A DNA stretch of 64,000 bases from UBA6080 sp964607515 (lineage in GTDB: Bacteria; Fermentibacterota; Fermentibacteria; Fermentibacterales; JCC-6), in the NCBI GenBank assembly GCA_964607515.1, contig CAZSKU010000007.1, positions 1 through 64,000 on the forward strand, read 5' to 3'. Both the position numbers and the translations under genes were made by a program. Positions 32,956 to 41,354 of the stretch are shown piece after piece (the first letter of the stretch is position 1; the number at the start of each line of letters is the position of its first letter). The notes below the pieces were generated by a model. It worked only from the letters and a program-made list of their open reading frames with translations. It made no database searches and was not told where the DNA came from.

Positions 32956-34825
32956 GTTGCTGCTTCTGATATCCAGCCTGCTGGTCACGGACCCGGGGGG
33001 CGAGCCCGTCCCCGGGGCGTGGATCCGATGGGACGGCCTCTGGCGCGGTCTCGCCGACTCCCTGGGGGTCTACACCCTCACCGGCGAAGAGCCTGACCTG
33101 ATAACCATCCACGCCACCGGCTTCCGGGACTGGACCGGAAGCCCCCGGGCGGGAACGGCGGTTCTTCAGCCGGCGCCCGTGTCCTCCGGGGGGGTGATCC
33201 TGGTCTCCGCCGGCAGGTCCTCCTTCCGCAAGGCGGTGCCATCCCTGGTGATGCTGGGGGCAAGGGAGCTGGGAACCCTGTCCCGGACGGGCTTCCGGGG
33301 CCTGACCCTCTGGTCGCCGGGCATCTCCGCCCGGGAGTACGGCGGAGCCATGCCCGTGGTGTCCCTCTCGTCCCGGGGCGCCGACCCGGGCCAGACCCGG
33401 TGGATGGTGGACGGCCGGCCGGTGGACACCGGCAGGGACGGGCTCCCCGCGGGGCTGGCGGATCCCTGGGTCTTCGGGGCCCTGGAGGTGGCCCGGGGAG
33501 GGTCCGGAGCCGTGGGTGGCGGCGCAGCCGGACTCTTCAACTTCAGGACCGAAGCGCCGGGAAGCCCCTGGAGGGCCATGACCGAGGTAGACCACCGGGG
33601 GGGCGCCCGGATGGGCTACAGCGGGGACACCCCCCTGGGAAGGCTGGGGCTGGTGGTGAAGAGGACCACCGGCGCCGAAGACAGCCGGGCCTGTTCGGTC
33701 ACCGGGGTGATGTCCGGCCCGGGATGGGGGGTCATGGCGGCGGGCGCCGCCGGGGAGGTGGAATCCCCGGACTGGACCGTGCCCACCGACGGCGCCAGGA
33801 GCCAGGGGCAGCTTGAGACCTGGGGAACCGCCGGCCCGGTGCTCCTGCGGGGGGGGATAGGGGGCATGGCCTTCGAGAGCACCCTGCCGGACAGCATGGA
33901 CGACCGCCACACCGACTTCGGGGCGGACGGCGAGACCGGCTTCAGCCTGGGCGTCCTCTCGGTGAGAACCGGCGCCGGGTGGAGGGGGCTGGCCAGTTCA
34001 GCCGCCGGGAACCGCCACAGGTTCTCCCCCTGGACCGCCGTCGGCTGGGAGCGCACCGGGGCACTCAGGGCTTCGATATGGCTCCGGGGGGGATTCGCCG
34101 GGGAGACCCCCTGGTGGTGCGCCCGGGGGGCGGTTCAGGGCAACGGGATTCTCTCCCCCTGGGCGGCGCTGTCCAGGGACGTCTCCGTGCCCACCTTCAA
34201 CGACCTGTACTGGCCCTCGGACCCGTTCGCCCGGGGCAACCCGGACCTGGAGCCCCAGACCTCCCTGGGGGCGGAGGGAGGGGTGAGGTTCACCCCCGGC
34301 GAGAGTCTCTTCCTTGGGGCGGCGGGGTTCCTGACCCGCACGGAAGACCTGATTCTCTGGCTTCCCGGCGACGACGGCGTCTGGACCCCCGAGAACAACG
34401 CCGAATCATTCTCCCGGGGAGTCGAACTGGAGGCGGGGCTGGCCCTTGAGAGCCTGCGCGTCACCGGCAACCTCACCCTCTCCACGGTGACCGATGAGAG
34501 CCCGGGCACCCCCCGGGAGGGGATGCTGCTGCCCTACAGGCCCCAGGTCACCGGGGGAGGCAGCCTCACCCTGACCCCCGCCCAGGGCTGGGACGCGGCC
34601 CTGGAACTCTCGGGCCAGGGCACCAGGTTCACCAACCGTACCGAAACTCTCAGCCTTCCGCCGTACCTCCTCCTGGACTTCTCCGCCGGGTTCCCGGCGG
34701 TCCGGGGGCTCAGGCTGAGGGCATGGGTGCTCAACGCCGCCGGAGTCTCGTACAGGGAGTCCGGCGGGTACCGCGGCAGGCCGAGAACCTTCGGCCTAAC
34801 CATCGAGACTGGAGAATCGCCATGA
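32939..34825 (+). CDS. btuB: BtuB-like TonB-dependent cobalamin receptor
   Basis: A 628-residue outer-membrane receptor. A hydrophobic signal (LLLLLISSLLV) is followed by a short beta domain, a plug-like domain (~80-200: VSLSSRGADPGQTRWMVDGRPVDTGRDGLPAGL) and a barrel ending LTIETGESP. The cobalamin riboswitch directly upstream is the main reason for the B12 assignment. ATG 32939 lies within the terminator hairpin; TTG 32954, 8 bases after GGAGG, is an alternative start. Final gene overlaps the propeller lipoprotein (ATGA). Confidence 0.85.
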   Translation: MEGVFLLLLLISSLLVTDPGGEPVPGAWIRWDGLWRGLADSLGVYTLTGEEPDLITIHATGFRDWTGSPRAGTAVLQPAPVSSGGVILVSAGRSSFRKAVPSLVMLGARELGTLSRTGFRGLTLWSPGISAREYGGAMPVVSLSSRGADPGQTRWMVDGRPVDTGRDGLPAGLADPWVFGALEVARGGSGAVGGGAAGLFNFRTEAPGSPWRAMTEVDHRGGARMGYSGDTPLGRLGLVVKRTTGAEDSRACSVTGVMSGPGWGVMAAGAAGEVESPDWTVPTDGARSQGQLETWGTAGPVLLRGGIGGMAFESTLPDSMDDRHTDFGADGETGFSLGVLSVRTGAGWRGLASSAAGNRHRFSPWTAVGWERTGALRASIWLRGGFAGETPWWCARGAVQGNGILSPWAALSRDVSVPTFNDLYWPSDPFARGNPDLEPQTSLGAEGGVRFTPGESLFLGAAGFLTRTEDLILWLPGDDGVWTPENNAESFSRGVELEAGLALESLRVTGNLTLSTVTDESPGTPREGMLLPYRPQVTGGGSLTLTPAQGWDAALELSGQGTRFTNRTETLSLPPYLLLDFSAGFPAVRGLRLRAWVLNAAGVSYRESGGYRGRPRTFGLTIETGESP

Positions 34826-35811
34826 GAAGAACTCTGCTGTTCCTTGCGACCCTTCACCTTGCAGTTCTGTCGGGGTGCCGCGACACCACGGGCCCCGAGG
34901 GCGGGCAGAATCCCGAAGGGGACATGGTGGTGTGGTTCAACGGCCTCTCCGCCGGCGCGGACGCCTACCTTCCCGGCTCCGACAGCCTGGTGCAGAACTG
35001 CTGGCCCACCGGGGACACCCCCAACGACATCCTGGAACTGGGCCACGGGGAGTTTGCGGTGCTCTCCTCCCTGGGGGCCGACCTCAGGATGTACGACTCG
35101 AACATCGGCGGAGAGATCCAGGGCTCGGTGAGCCTTCCCGCGGGCAGCAACCCCTACAGCGCCGCCCTGGACGGGGACAAGGTCTACATCACACTTCTCC
35201 TGACCTCCCGGGTGGCGGTGGTCGACCTCTCATCCATGAGCGTCACCGCCCAGTGGGACGTTCCCGGCAACCCCTCCGGCATCGCCGTCAGCGGGGGAAG
35301 AGTTTTCGTAACCCATGGAAGCTGGCCCGAGGCTTCCCCGGGCGGGGTCACGGTGCTGGACCGACAGACCGGAGAGAATCTGGCATGGCTGGACACCGGG
35401 GTGAACACCGCCTGGGCCCGGACCTCCCCGGGCACCGGCCTGGTGCACTGCGGGGCCACCACCTACGCCGACGACGGCACCGTGAGTATCATAGACCCGG
35501 TCACCCTCGAGGTGACGAGAACCATGAGCACCGGGGGCACCCCCGGGGAACCGGTGGAGATCGGCGACGACTTCGTGAGCCCCAACGGCTGGGGGGGCAA
35601 CCGGTTGCTGGTCTACCGGGAGGACGGCGCCTGGAACTGGGTGGAGACGGGCTTCGCAGCCACCGGTCTGGCGGTGCTGGAGAACCGGGTTTTTGCCACG
35701 GACTTCGGCGGCAACTGCGTGAGGATTCTGGACGCAGCCACCCTGGCCCCGCTGGACACCCTGGCTGCGGGGGGCGAAGGCCCTCAGGGGATCGTTGCCC
35801 TGGACCGCTGA
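34822..35811 (+). CDS. Beta-propeller lipoprotein next to the BtuB-like receptor (BtuG-like role inferred)
   Basis: A 329-residue putative lipoprotein: ATG 34822 after GGAG, signal with a lipobox LSGCRD (Cys18). The remainder has repeated blades of YncE type (LGHGEFAVLSSLGADLRMYDSN, ALDGDKVYITLLLTSRVAVVDLSSMSV, GIAVSGGRVFVTHGSWPEASPGGVTVLDRQTGE). It overlaps the receptor stop by 4 bases and so is translated with it, under the same B12 riboswitch. In Bacteroides, BtuG is a surface propeller lipoprotein that binds B12 and docks on BtuB; the same layout here suggests a similar role. Homology to BtuG is not demonstrated. Confidence 0.85.
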   Translation: MRRTLLFLATLHLAVLSGCRDTTGPEGGQNPEGDMVVWFNGLSAGADAYLPGSDSLVQNCWPTGDTPNDILELGHGEFAVLSSLGADLRMYDSNIGGEIQGSVSLPAGSNPYSAALDGDKVYITLLLTSRVAVVDLSSMSVTAQWDVPGNPSGIAVSGGRVFVTHGSWPEASPGGVTVLDRQTGENLAWLDTGVNTAWARTSPGTGLVHCGATTYADDGTVSIIDPVTLEVTRTMSTGGTPGEPVEIGDDFVSPNGWGGNRLLVYREDGAWNWVETGFAATGLAVLENRVFATDFGGNCVRILDAATLAPLDTLAAGGEGPQGIVALDR

Positions 35812-35848
35812 CCCGTGCTATTTTCCGGTTTCAGCCCGGAAGGAGCCC

Positions 35849-38212
35849 ATGACCTCTAAAAAGTGCGACATGCACGTGCACTCCAGAGCCTCCACCACCT
35901 CGGCCCGGTGGATTCTCAGAGCCCTGAAGGCCCCCGAGAGCTTCACCCCGCCGGAGCTGGTGTACGAGCAGGCCCGGCGCCGGGGCATGGACTTCGTCAC
36001 CATAACCGACATGAACACCATCGAGGGGGTGATGAGGATAGCCGGGCTCCCCGGGGTTTTCCTCAGCGAGGAGGTGGCCATGATCATGCCCGAGAGCAAG
36101 AGCATGGTGCACCTTCTGGTGTACGGGATAACCCCCGGTCAGCACGAGGAGATTTCAGCGCTGAGGGAGCGGGGATTCGAGCTTCTCGACTACCTGCGCG
36201 ACCGGAAAACCGCCCACTCCCTGGCCCACCCCTTCTATTTCCCCGGGGGGCAGCTCTCCCCGGGTGAGTGGAGCGACCTGCTGGCCAGGATGGAACTGGT
36301 GGAGGCCCGCAACGGCACCCGGGCCCGATGGGAGAACACCGCCGTAATGCAGACCGCCGCGGCGGTCAAGGGAGAGGGCTTCAAAGGCTTCACCGCCGGC
36401 AGCGACGACCACTGCGGCCGGTTCATCGGCCTCACCTGGACCATGGTTCCAAAGGCCGGGAACACCGCGGAGTTCCTGCAGGCGGTGAAAAACGGGGAAG
36501 CCGTCCCCGGCGGGGAGCACGGCACCGCTGTCCGCTCGGCCTACGCGGTTTACTCCATCGCCTACAGCTTCTACCGGGGCAACCTGCAGGCCAGGAAGGT
36601 GCCCTCGGTGGCCACCATGGCCGCGGACAGCTTCTTCAGCCCGGGCCCGGCGGAGGGGGAGGAGCCGACCCTCTGGCACAAGGCGGACTTCCTGTTCCAC
36701 CAGTTCCTCAAGAAGGCCAAGAAGTCCGGCGAACCCGACTTCGAGACCTTCCTGGCGGACGAACTCATAGAGATAGGAAGGGACCTGAACCTGAGAAGGG
36801 ACAGCCCTGAACTCCTTCAGGAGGGGATAGAGGAGCGCACCTACCAGATCCTCAACAGACTCACCAACAGGCTGCTTCAGAGGTTCATCGGCCTTCTCGT
36901 GTCCAGGTTCCGGGACGGAAGGATGCTGGACGCCCTGGGCTCCCTGAACGCCATGCTCCCGGTGTTCCTTCTGAACACCCCGTTCCCCATAGCCTACCTG
37001 GACAGGAAACGCGGCAGGGAATCGGTGAACTCCATCTCCAGGCACCTCGGCATAACCTCCCCGGCACAGCCGGACATGGGCAAGAGGGCCTGGGTCACCG
37101 ACACCATAGACGACCTAAACGGCGTCTCCCGGACCCTCCAGCGGTTCGCCAGGCTGGCCATGGACTCGGGGAAGGAGCTGGCCCTGGTCACCAGTCAGAG
37201 CCGGCAGGTCTCGTTCCCCGGCTGGCTGGTGAACTTCCAGCCGGTCACCGAGTTCCCTGTGCCGGACTACGAGTCCAAGACCCTGGCCATTCCCCCGCCC
37301 CTGGAACTCCTCCGGTTCCTGGAGGAGAACACCTTCGGAATGATATACATCTCCACCCCGGGCCCCATAGGGTTCGCGGTGATCGGGGCGGCCAAGATCC
37401 TGGGCATCCCCACCGTGGGCATCTACCACACCGACTTTCCCAGGCACATCCGCGAGATAGTCTCCGACGCCTGGATGGGGGAGTTCGCCGCGGGCGGCAT
37501 GACCTGGTTCTACAGCATGGTGGACCGGGTGATGGTTCCAAGCAAATACTACATGGACGACCTGGCGGCACTGGGCGTGGACAGGAAGAAGATGGAACCC
37601 TTCCCCAGGGGCACCGACCCGGAGACCTTCTCCCCGAAATGGCGGGACGACAGATTCTTCGACAGGTTCGGGGCCACCCCGGGAACAACAAGGCTTGTCT
37701 ACACCGGCAGGGTAAGCCGGGAGAAGGACCTGGACGTGCTGGCGGAAGCCTTTACCATCGTCAGAAAACACAGGAAGGACATCGAACTCTTCGTAGTGGG
37801 CGACGGCCCCTACATCGGGGAGCTGGGAAGCAGGATTCTGGGAAAAGGCGGATACCTCACCGGCAGGCTCCAGGGCGAAGACCTCTCCCGGGCCTACGCC
37901 TCCGGGGACATCTTCGTGTTCCCGTCCACCACCGACACATACGGCAACAGCGTTCTGGAAGCCCAGGCCTCGGGCCTTCCAGCAATCGTAACCGACATGG
38001 GCGGCCCCCAGGAGATCATAAGACCCGGCGAAACCGGCCTCACCTACCACGGCAGGGACGCCGCTGACCTGACCCGGAAGATCCTCGACCTGGCCGATGA
38101 CGAAAGCAGGAGAAAAGCCATGGCGCAGAAAGCCAGGCACCTCGGAGAATCCAGAAGCTGGCAGGCCGCCTTCGACAGGATATGGAGCAGCGTTCCCGAC
38201 TCATGGCGGTGA
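35849..38212 (+). CDS. PHP-domain/GT4 glycosyltransferase fusion protein
   Basis: A 787-residue protein. N-terminal ~250 residues: PHP metal-phosphoesterase (CDMHVHSRAS, FVTITDMNTIEG, AHPFYFPGG and GSDDHCG metal-binding sites). Then a linker helix region (~280-420). The C-terminal ~370 residues form a GT-B family 4 enzyme (TRLVYTGRVSREKDLDVLAEAF, SGDIFVFPSTTDTYGNSVLEAQASGLPAIVTDMGGPQEIIRPGETG). ATG 35849 after GGAAGGAGCC. The fusion suggests coupled processing, such as dephosphorylating a donor or acceptor and glycosylating it (inference). Confidence 0.9.
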   Translation: MTSKKCDMHVHSRASTTSARWILRALKAPESFTPPELVYEQARRRGMDFVTITDMNTIEGVMRIAGLPGVFLSEEVAMIMPESKSMVHLLVYGITPGQHEEISALRERGFELLDYLRDRKTAHSLAHPFYFPGGQLSPGEWSDLLARMELVEARNGTRARWENTAVMQTAAAVKGEGFKGFTAGSDDHCGRFIGLTWTMVPKAGNTAEFLQAVKNGEAVPGGEHGTAVRSAYAVYSIAYSFYRGNLQARKVPSVATMAADSFFSPGPAEGEEPTLWHKADFLFHQFLKKAKKSGEPDFETFLADELIEIGRDLNLRRDSPELLQEGIEERTYQILNRLTNRLLQRFIGLLVSRFRDGRMLDALGSLNAMLPVFLLNTPFPIAYLDRKRGRESVNSISRHLGITSPAQPDMGKRAWVTDTIDDLNGVSRTLQRFARLAMDSGKELALVTSQSRQVSFPGWLVNFQPVTEFPVPDYESKTLAIPPPLELLRFLEENTFGMIYISTPGPIGFAVIGAAKILGIPTVGIYHTDFPRHIREIVSDAWMGEFAAGGMTWFYSMVDRVMVPSKYYMDDLAALGVDRKKMEPFPRGTDPETFSPKWRDDRFFDRFGATPGTTRLVYTGRVSREKDLDVLAEAFTIVRKHRKDIELFVVGDGPYIGELGSRILGKGGYLTGRLQGEDLSRAYASGDIFVFPSTTDTYGNSVLEAQASGLPAIVTDMGGPQEIIRPGETGLTYHGRDAADLTRKILDLADDESRRKAMAQKARHLGESRSWQAAFDRIWSSVPDSWR

Positions 38213-38427
38213 AGGCAGAGCCGGGAACCATTGCCCAGCCCCCCTCAAGAATACGGTGAACAACCGGTCGCAGAATGCGACGCGACCACATCCGTGCACC
38301 GGCTGATCTCAGAAGACATAGGAAAACGCGTCACCCAGGGCGAAGGAAATCCCGATCCCCCGTTACAGAACATCGGGCATTTTTCGAAGCCGATCAGGGG
38401 ACTATCCCCGTCTGATCATCCTTTGTT
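38213..38427. other. Non-coding interval
   Basis: Part of a gap of about 450 bases before the gene at 38667. I see no convincing gene, RNA or clear terminator in this portion; the downstream half (from 38428) holds the doubtful zinc-ribbon frame described next. Confidence 0.5.
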
Positions 38428-38673
38428 GTGGGAGCCTGCGGGGTGGACGGGCCGACCGGGGATCCGGAGTTCGATTCCGGACTCGGATTGTGCCACGATT
38501 GCCGCGGTGAAAAGATTGCGCCCTGGCCGGAGGATCACCCCTGCCCCCGGTGCGGCGCGGCGATGCGGAAAAAGGCGTCGTGGGTTTCTGGGGCTGACTG
38601 CTCCAGTCTGTGTTATCTTCCAGGGGTTGTTCCGGTATCTTACCTGTTCCGGTCGGGAGGTTGTTCATGTTGA
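38428..38673 (+). CDS. Possible small zinc-ribbon protein
   Basis: An 81-residue frame, GTG 38428 to TGA at 38671-38673. It contains LCHDCRGEKIAPW then HPCPRCGAAM, a CxxC-x14-CxxC zinc ribbon around residues 27-48. The frame overlaps the next gene's ATG (38667) by 7 bases and the tail (SYLFRSGGCSC) is not conserved-looking. No clear ribosome-binding site. It may be a real short gene, a gene remnant or chance. Confidence 0.3.
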   Translation: MGACGVDGPTGDPEFDSGLGLCHDCRGEKIAPWPEDHPCPRCGAAMRKKASWVSGADCSSLCYLPGVVPVSYLFRSGGCSC

Positions 38674-39011
38674 ACAGAACGGCCCTGATCCTGCGCTGCA
38701 GGGAGCCCATCGTTTCCTGGATCAACGGGGCCGATCCGGACGGTCATCCCATGACTCTCGAGGAAGTCAACGCAGACCGGACGGTGTACCTGGTTCCCGA
38801 TGAAGTCGCCGCGACCCCGAAGAAGGCGCGCCGATGGCTGAGGAACAACTACCTGCGGTTCTTCGAGTGGGAACTGGAGGGCTGGTACACCGACGAGTCG
38901 CTGTGGCCGGATGATCTGACCCTGAAGCTGTTCGATGAATGGTTCACCCCCGAGTTCCATGAGCTTGTCATGGACACGGTGGGCGGCGGAATCGTTGATG
39001 ACGAGTTCTGA
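38667..39011 (+). CDS. Small conserved hypothetical protein
   Basis: A 114-residue acidic protein. ATG 38667 has a good GGGAGG site 7 bases before. The N-terminus (MLNRTALILRCREPIVSWIN) and the TVYLVPDE, FFEWELEGWYTDESLWPDDLTLKLFDEWF segments resemble a small family of unknown function found in many proteobacteria-like genomes. No signal peptide, membrane span or metal motif is evident. Stands alone, with no overlapping neighbours. Confidence 0.65.
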   Translation: MLNRTALILRCREPIVSWINGADPDGHPMTLEEVNADRTVYLVPDEVAATPKKARRWLRNNYLRFFEWELEGWYTDESLWPDDLTLKLFDEWFTPEFHELVMDTVGGGIVDDEF

Positions 39012-39136
39012 CGGGATTCGTCTTCACTTCCCGGGATGTTTATAGTTCCGTGCGTGTTCGGTGGTTGTTTCCAGCGGCTCTGCCTGGCGGCCACGCCTGG
39101 CCTGCTTCGACCCGGCTGTGTTTGAAAGAGGTGTCT

Positions 39137-39658
39137 TTGATTCCTGTGATTCGGGATGAGGTTCCCACGGATGCTTCCGTGATCTCGGAGGTTACTGTCT
39201 CTGCCTTCTCGAACATGGAGATCAGCAGCCATACCGAGCACTTTGTTGTTGACGCCCTCCGGGAGGCCGGGGCTCTTTCCGTGTCTCTGGTGGCCGTGGT
39301 GGATGGCCGGGTGGTGGGGCACATCGCCTTCAGCCCGGTGGTGGTGTCCGACGGGACTCCGGAGTGGTACGGTCTGGGCCCGGTGTCGGTGCTGCCCGAT
39401 TTCCAGGGGAAGGGCATCGGAGGGGCGCTGATCCGGGAGGGGCTGTCCCGGCTTCGCGGGCTGGGAGCCCGGGGCTGCTGCCTTGTGGGGCACCCAGGGT
39501 ACTACGGGCGGTTCGGTTTTTCCAATACAGGGGAATTGGCGCACCAGGGGGTTCCGCCGGAAGCCTTTTTCGCACTTCCTTTCAGTGGGGATGTTCCCCG
39601 GGGAGAGGTGGTGTTCCATCCGGCTTTCGGCGCTGCGGGGCCGGCCGATAGGGGTTAG
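39137..39658 (+). CDS. GNAT N-acetyltransferase (YhbS-like)
   Basis: A 173-residue GNAT enzyme. Acetyl-CoA site: GLGPVSVLPDFQGKGIGGALIREGLSRL (the Q/R-x-x-G-x-G/A pattern), with a CCLVGHPGYYGRFGF segment typical of the YhbS branch. Start TTG 39137 chosen (AAAGAGGTGTC upstream); the open frame continues upstream from 39050 without family similarity. Acceptor substrate unknown. Monocistronic or first of a loose run with the next GNAT. Confidence 0.88.
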   Translation: MIPVIRDEVPTDASVISEVTVSAFSNMEISSHTEHFVVDALREAGALSVSLVAVVDGRVVGHIAFSPVVVSDGTPEWYGLGPVSVLPDFQGKGIGGALIREGLSRLRGLGARGCCLVGHPGYYGRFGFSNTGELAHQGVPPEAFFALPFSGDVPRGEVVFHPAFGAAGPADRG

Positions 39659-39708
39659 TTTTCTTCCGTTTGGAGTAGTTCCGGCGTTTTTCCTGTTGAG
39701 GTGGTGTA

Positions 39709-40239
39709 ATGAGTATCGAGTACAGGGAACTGAAGTTCGACGAACTGGACCGGATCCGGGGTATCGACCGGAGCGAGGAGGTGGACTCTGTCTACCTGTT
39801 CCGTTCCGGAGCACTCGTGGAGAAGGAAGTCTCCCACCGCATTGATGGTTTCCCCGGGGAAGAGATCGAAGCCGTCATCCGCCGCCAGAAGAGGCTTCTT
39901 GCCAACGGCGGATGGGTCTACGGAGCTTTCGACGCCGGGAAACTGGCTGGGGTGGCGTCCCTGGAGAACAGGTTCCGGGGCAGGTCGCACCGTTACTGCA
40001 AGATGGACATTCTGTTCGTGAGCCGGGGTTACAGGAACCGGGGAATCGCCGCGAGACTGCTCGGGATGTGCGTTGCCACCGCCCGGGGAATAGGAGCGGA
40101 GCGTCTGTACATATCCGCCACCGAATCGAAGAACAACGTGGACTTTTACGTGAAGCGGGGAGCCAGGCCGGTGGAGGAGCTGGACGCCGAACTCTTCCGG
40201 GCGGAACCCGAGGGCATCCACCTGGAGCTGGTTATCTGA
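39709..40239 (+). CDS. GNAT-family N-acetyltransferase
   Basis: A 176-residue GNAT enzyme. Acetyl-CoA-binding motif A: MDILFVSRGYRNRGIAARLLGMCVATARGIGAERLYISATESKNNVDFYVKRG. N-terminal part differs from the previous enzyme, so it belongs to a separate subfamily. ATG 39709 with GAGGTGGTGTA upstream. Substrate unknown. Precedes a DsrE-like gene by 21 bases. Confidence 0.87.
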   Translation: MSIEYRELKFDELDRIRGIDRSEEVDSVYLFRSGALVEKEVSHRIDGFPGEEIEAVIRRQKRLLANGGWVYGAFDAGKLAGVASLENRFRGRSHRYCKMDILFVSRGYRNRGIAARLLGMCVATARGIGAERLYISATESKNNVDFYVKRGARPVEELDAELFRAEPEGIHLELVI

Positions 40240-40260
40240 GCTTTCCCGAAAGGGGTTGTC

Positions 40261-40617
40261 GTGAAGGTTCTGATAGTTTTCAACCGGGAGCCCTACGACG
40301 GTACCGACGTGACCTGGAACGGGCTGCGGCTGGCGGAGAAGCTGCTTGACTCCGGCCAGGAGGTGCGGCTCTTCCTGATGAACGACTCGGTGGACATGGC
40401 CCGGGACGTCTGCAGGCCGCCGGCGGGATACGACCAGGACCTGTCCCTGCAGCTCAGGGACCTCATCGCCCGGGGGGTTCGGGTGAAGGTGTGCGGAACT
40501 TGCATGGCCCGCTGCGGCATACACAAAAACCACCCCTACTTCGATGGGGCCGTGAAATCCACCATGCCCGAGCTGGCGGAGTGGGTTATTGAGAGCGACC
40601 GGATACTGACCTTCTGA
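40261..40617 (+). CDS. DsrE/DsrF-family protein
   Basis: A 118-residue protein of the DsrE/F-like fold. MKVLIVFNREPYDGTDVTWNGLRLAEKL at the N-terminus, then VRLFLMNDSVDMA and GVRVKVCGTCMARCGIHKN, the Cys set typical of sulfur-carrier DsrE relatives. GTG 40261 start with AAAGGGGTTGTC upstream. Could handle persulfide or sulfur transfer; fits other thiol-related genes in this window. Confidence 0.83.
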   Translation: MKVLIVFNREPYDGTDVTWNGLRLAEKLLDSGQEVRLFLMNDSVDMARDVCRPPAGYDQDLSLQLRDLIARGVRVKVCGTCMARCGIHKNHPYFDGAVKSTMPELAEWVIESDRILTF

Positions 40618-40626
40618 GGAGCTGGA

Positions 40627-41262
40627 ATGGCTCAAACCGGGCCTTTCGACCGTCATGGAGACCGGTACGAAGCATGGTTCCGAAGGAACCGGGAAGTCTA
40701 CCTGGCTGAACTGGAGGCGGTCCGCCGGGTGATGCCTACTGCGCCGGTTTTCGGTCTGGAGGTGGGGGTCGGTTCCGGAGTGTTCGCCTCCCCCCTGGGA
40801 GTAGACATCGGTGTCGATCCGTCTCCGTTCATGGCCGGAAAGGCTCGCCTCAGGGGGGTGCCGGTGTGCCTGGGCGTGGCGGAGAGGCTTCCGTTTTCCC
40901 GGTGCGTGTTTGATTTCGTGCTCATGGTCACCACGGTCTGTTTCGTGAACCACATACCGGAGTCGTTCCGGGAAACCCTTCGTGTGCTGAAACCTGGCGG
41001 TTGCCTGATAATCGGGTTCGTGGACCGGGAGAGCGTTCTCGGCCGGGAGTACCTCCTGAGAAGCGCCGGCAGCGTCTTCTACCGGGAGGCGGTGTTCGTG
41101 TCAGCCGGTGAGATGGGGGAACACATGGCCCGGGCGGGTTTCGTATCCCTCGGCTGCAGCCAGGCCCTTATACCAGGCGAACCCGCCGACCGGATCCTGG
41201 ATGGCTGCGGTGAAGGAGCCTTCATCGTATTCAGGGGATTCAAACCGGAGGGCGGAGCGTAG
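40627..41262 (+). CDS. SAM-dependent methyltransferase (class I)
   Basis: A 211-residue class I methyltransferase: motif I is VFGLEVGVGSGVFASPLG, followed by GVDIGVDPSPFM, and post-motif LPFSRCVFDFVLMVTTVCFV, with LRVLKPGGCLIIGFVDRES as motif III. Substrate not evident. ATG 40627 after TGAGGAGCTGGA (GAGGAG). Starts 9 bases after the DsrE gene, likely same transcript. Confidence 0.9.
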   Translation: MAQTGPFDRHGDRYEAWFRRNREVYLAELEAVRRVMPTAPVFGLEVGVGSGVFASPLGVDIGVDPSPFMAGKARLRGVPVCLGVAERLPFSRCVFDFVLMVTTVCFVNHIPESFRETLRVLKPGGCLIIGFVDRESVLGREYLLRSAGSVFYREAVFVSAGEMGEHMARAGFVSLGCSQALIPGEPADRILDGCGEGAFIVFRGFKPEGGA

Positions 41263-41354
41263 TTGGCATTCTTCTTCCGCCTGGATTGCCCGTTCCCCAT
41301 GCTTGCGCTGCCGGGTGGACTCCGGGGCGCTCCGGTTTCGATGGGAGCATGAGC

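Noticed and set aside
38460..38490. T-arm-like motif (GTTCGATTCC) that could mark a tRNA or tRNA-Sec
   Set aside because: No anticodon arm, acceptor pairing or CCA is found; the stem would need a 9-base loop. It lies inside the zinc-ribbon frame.
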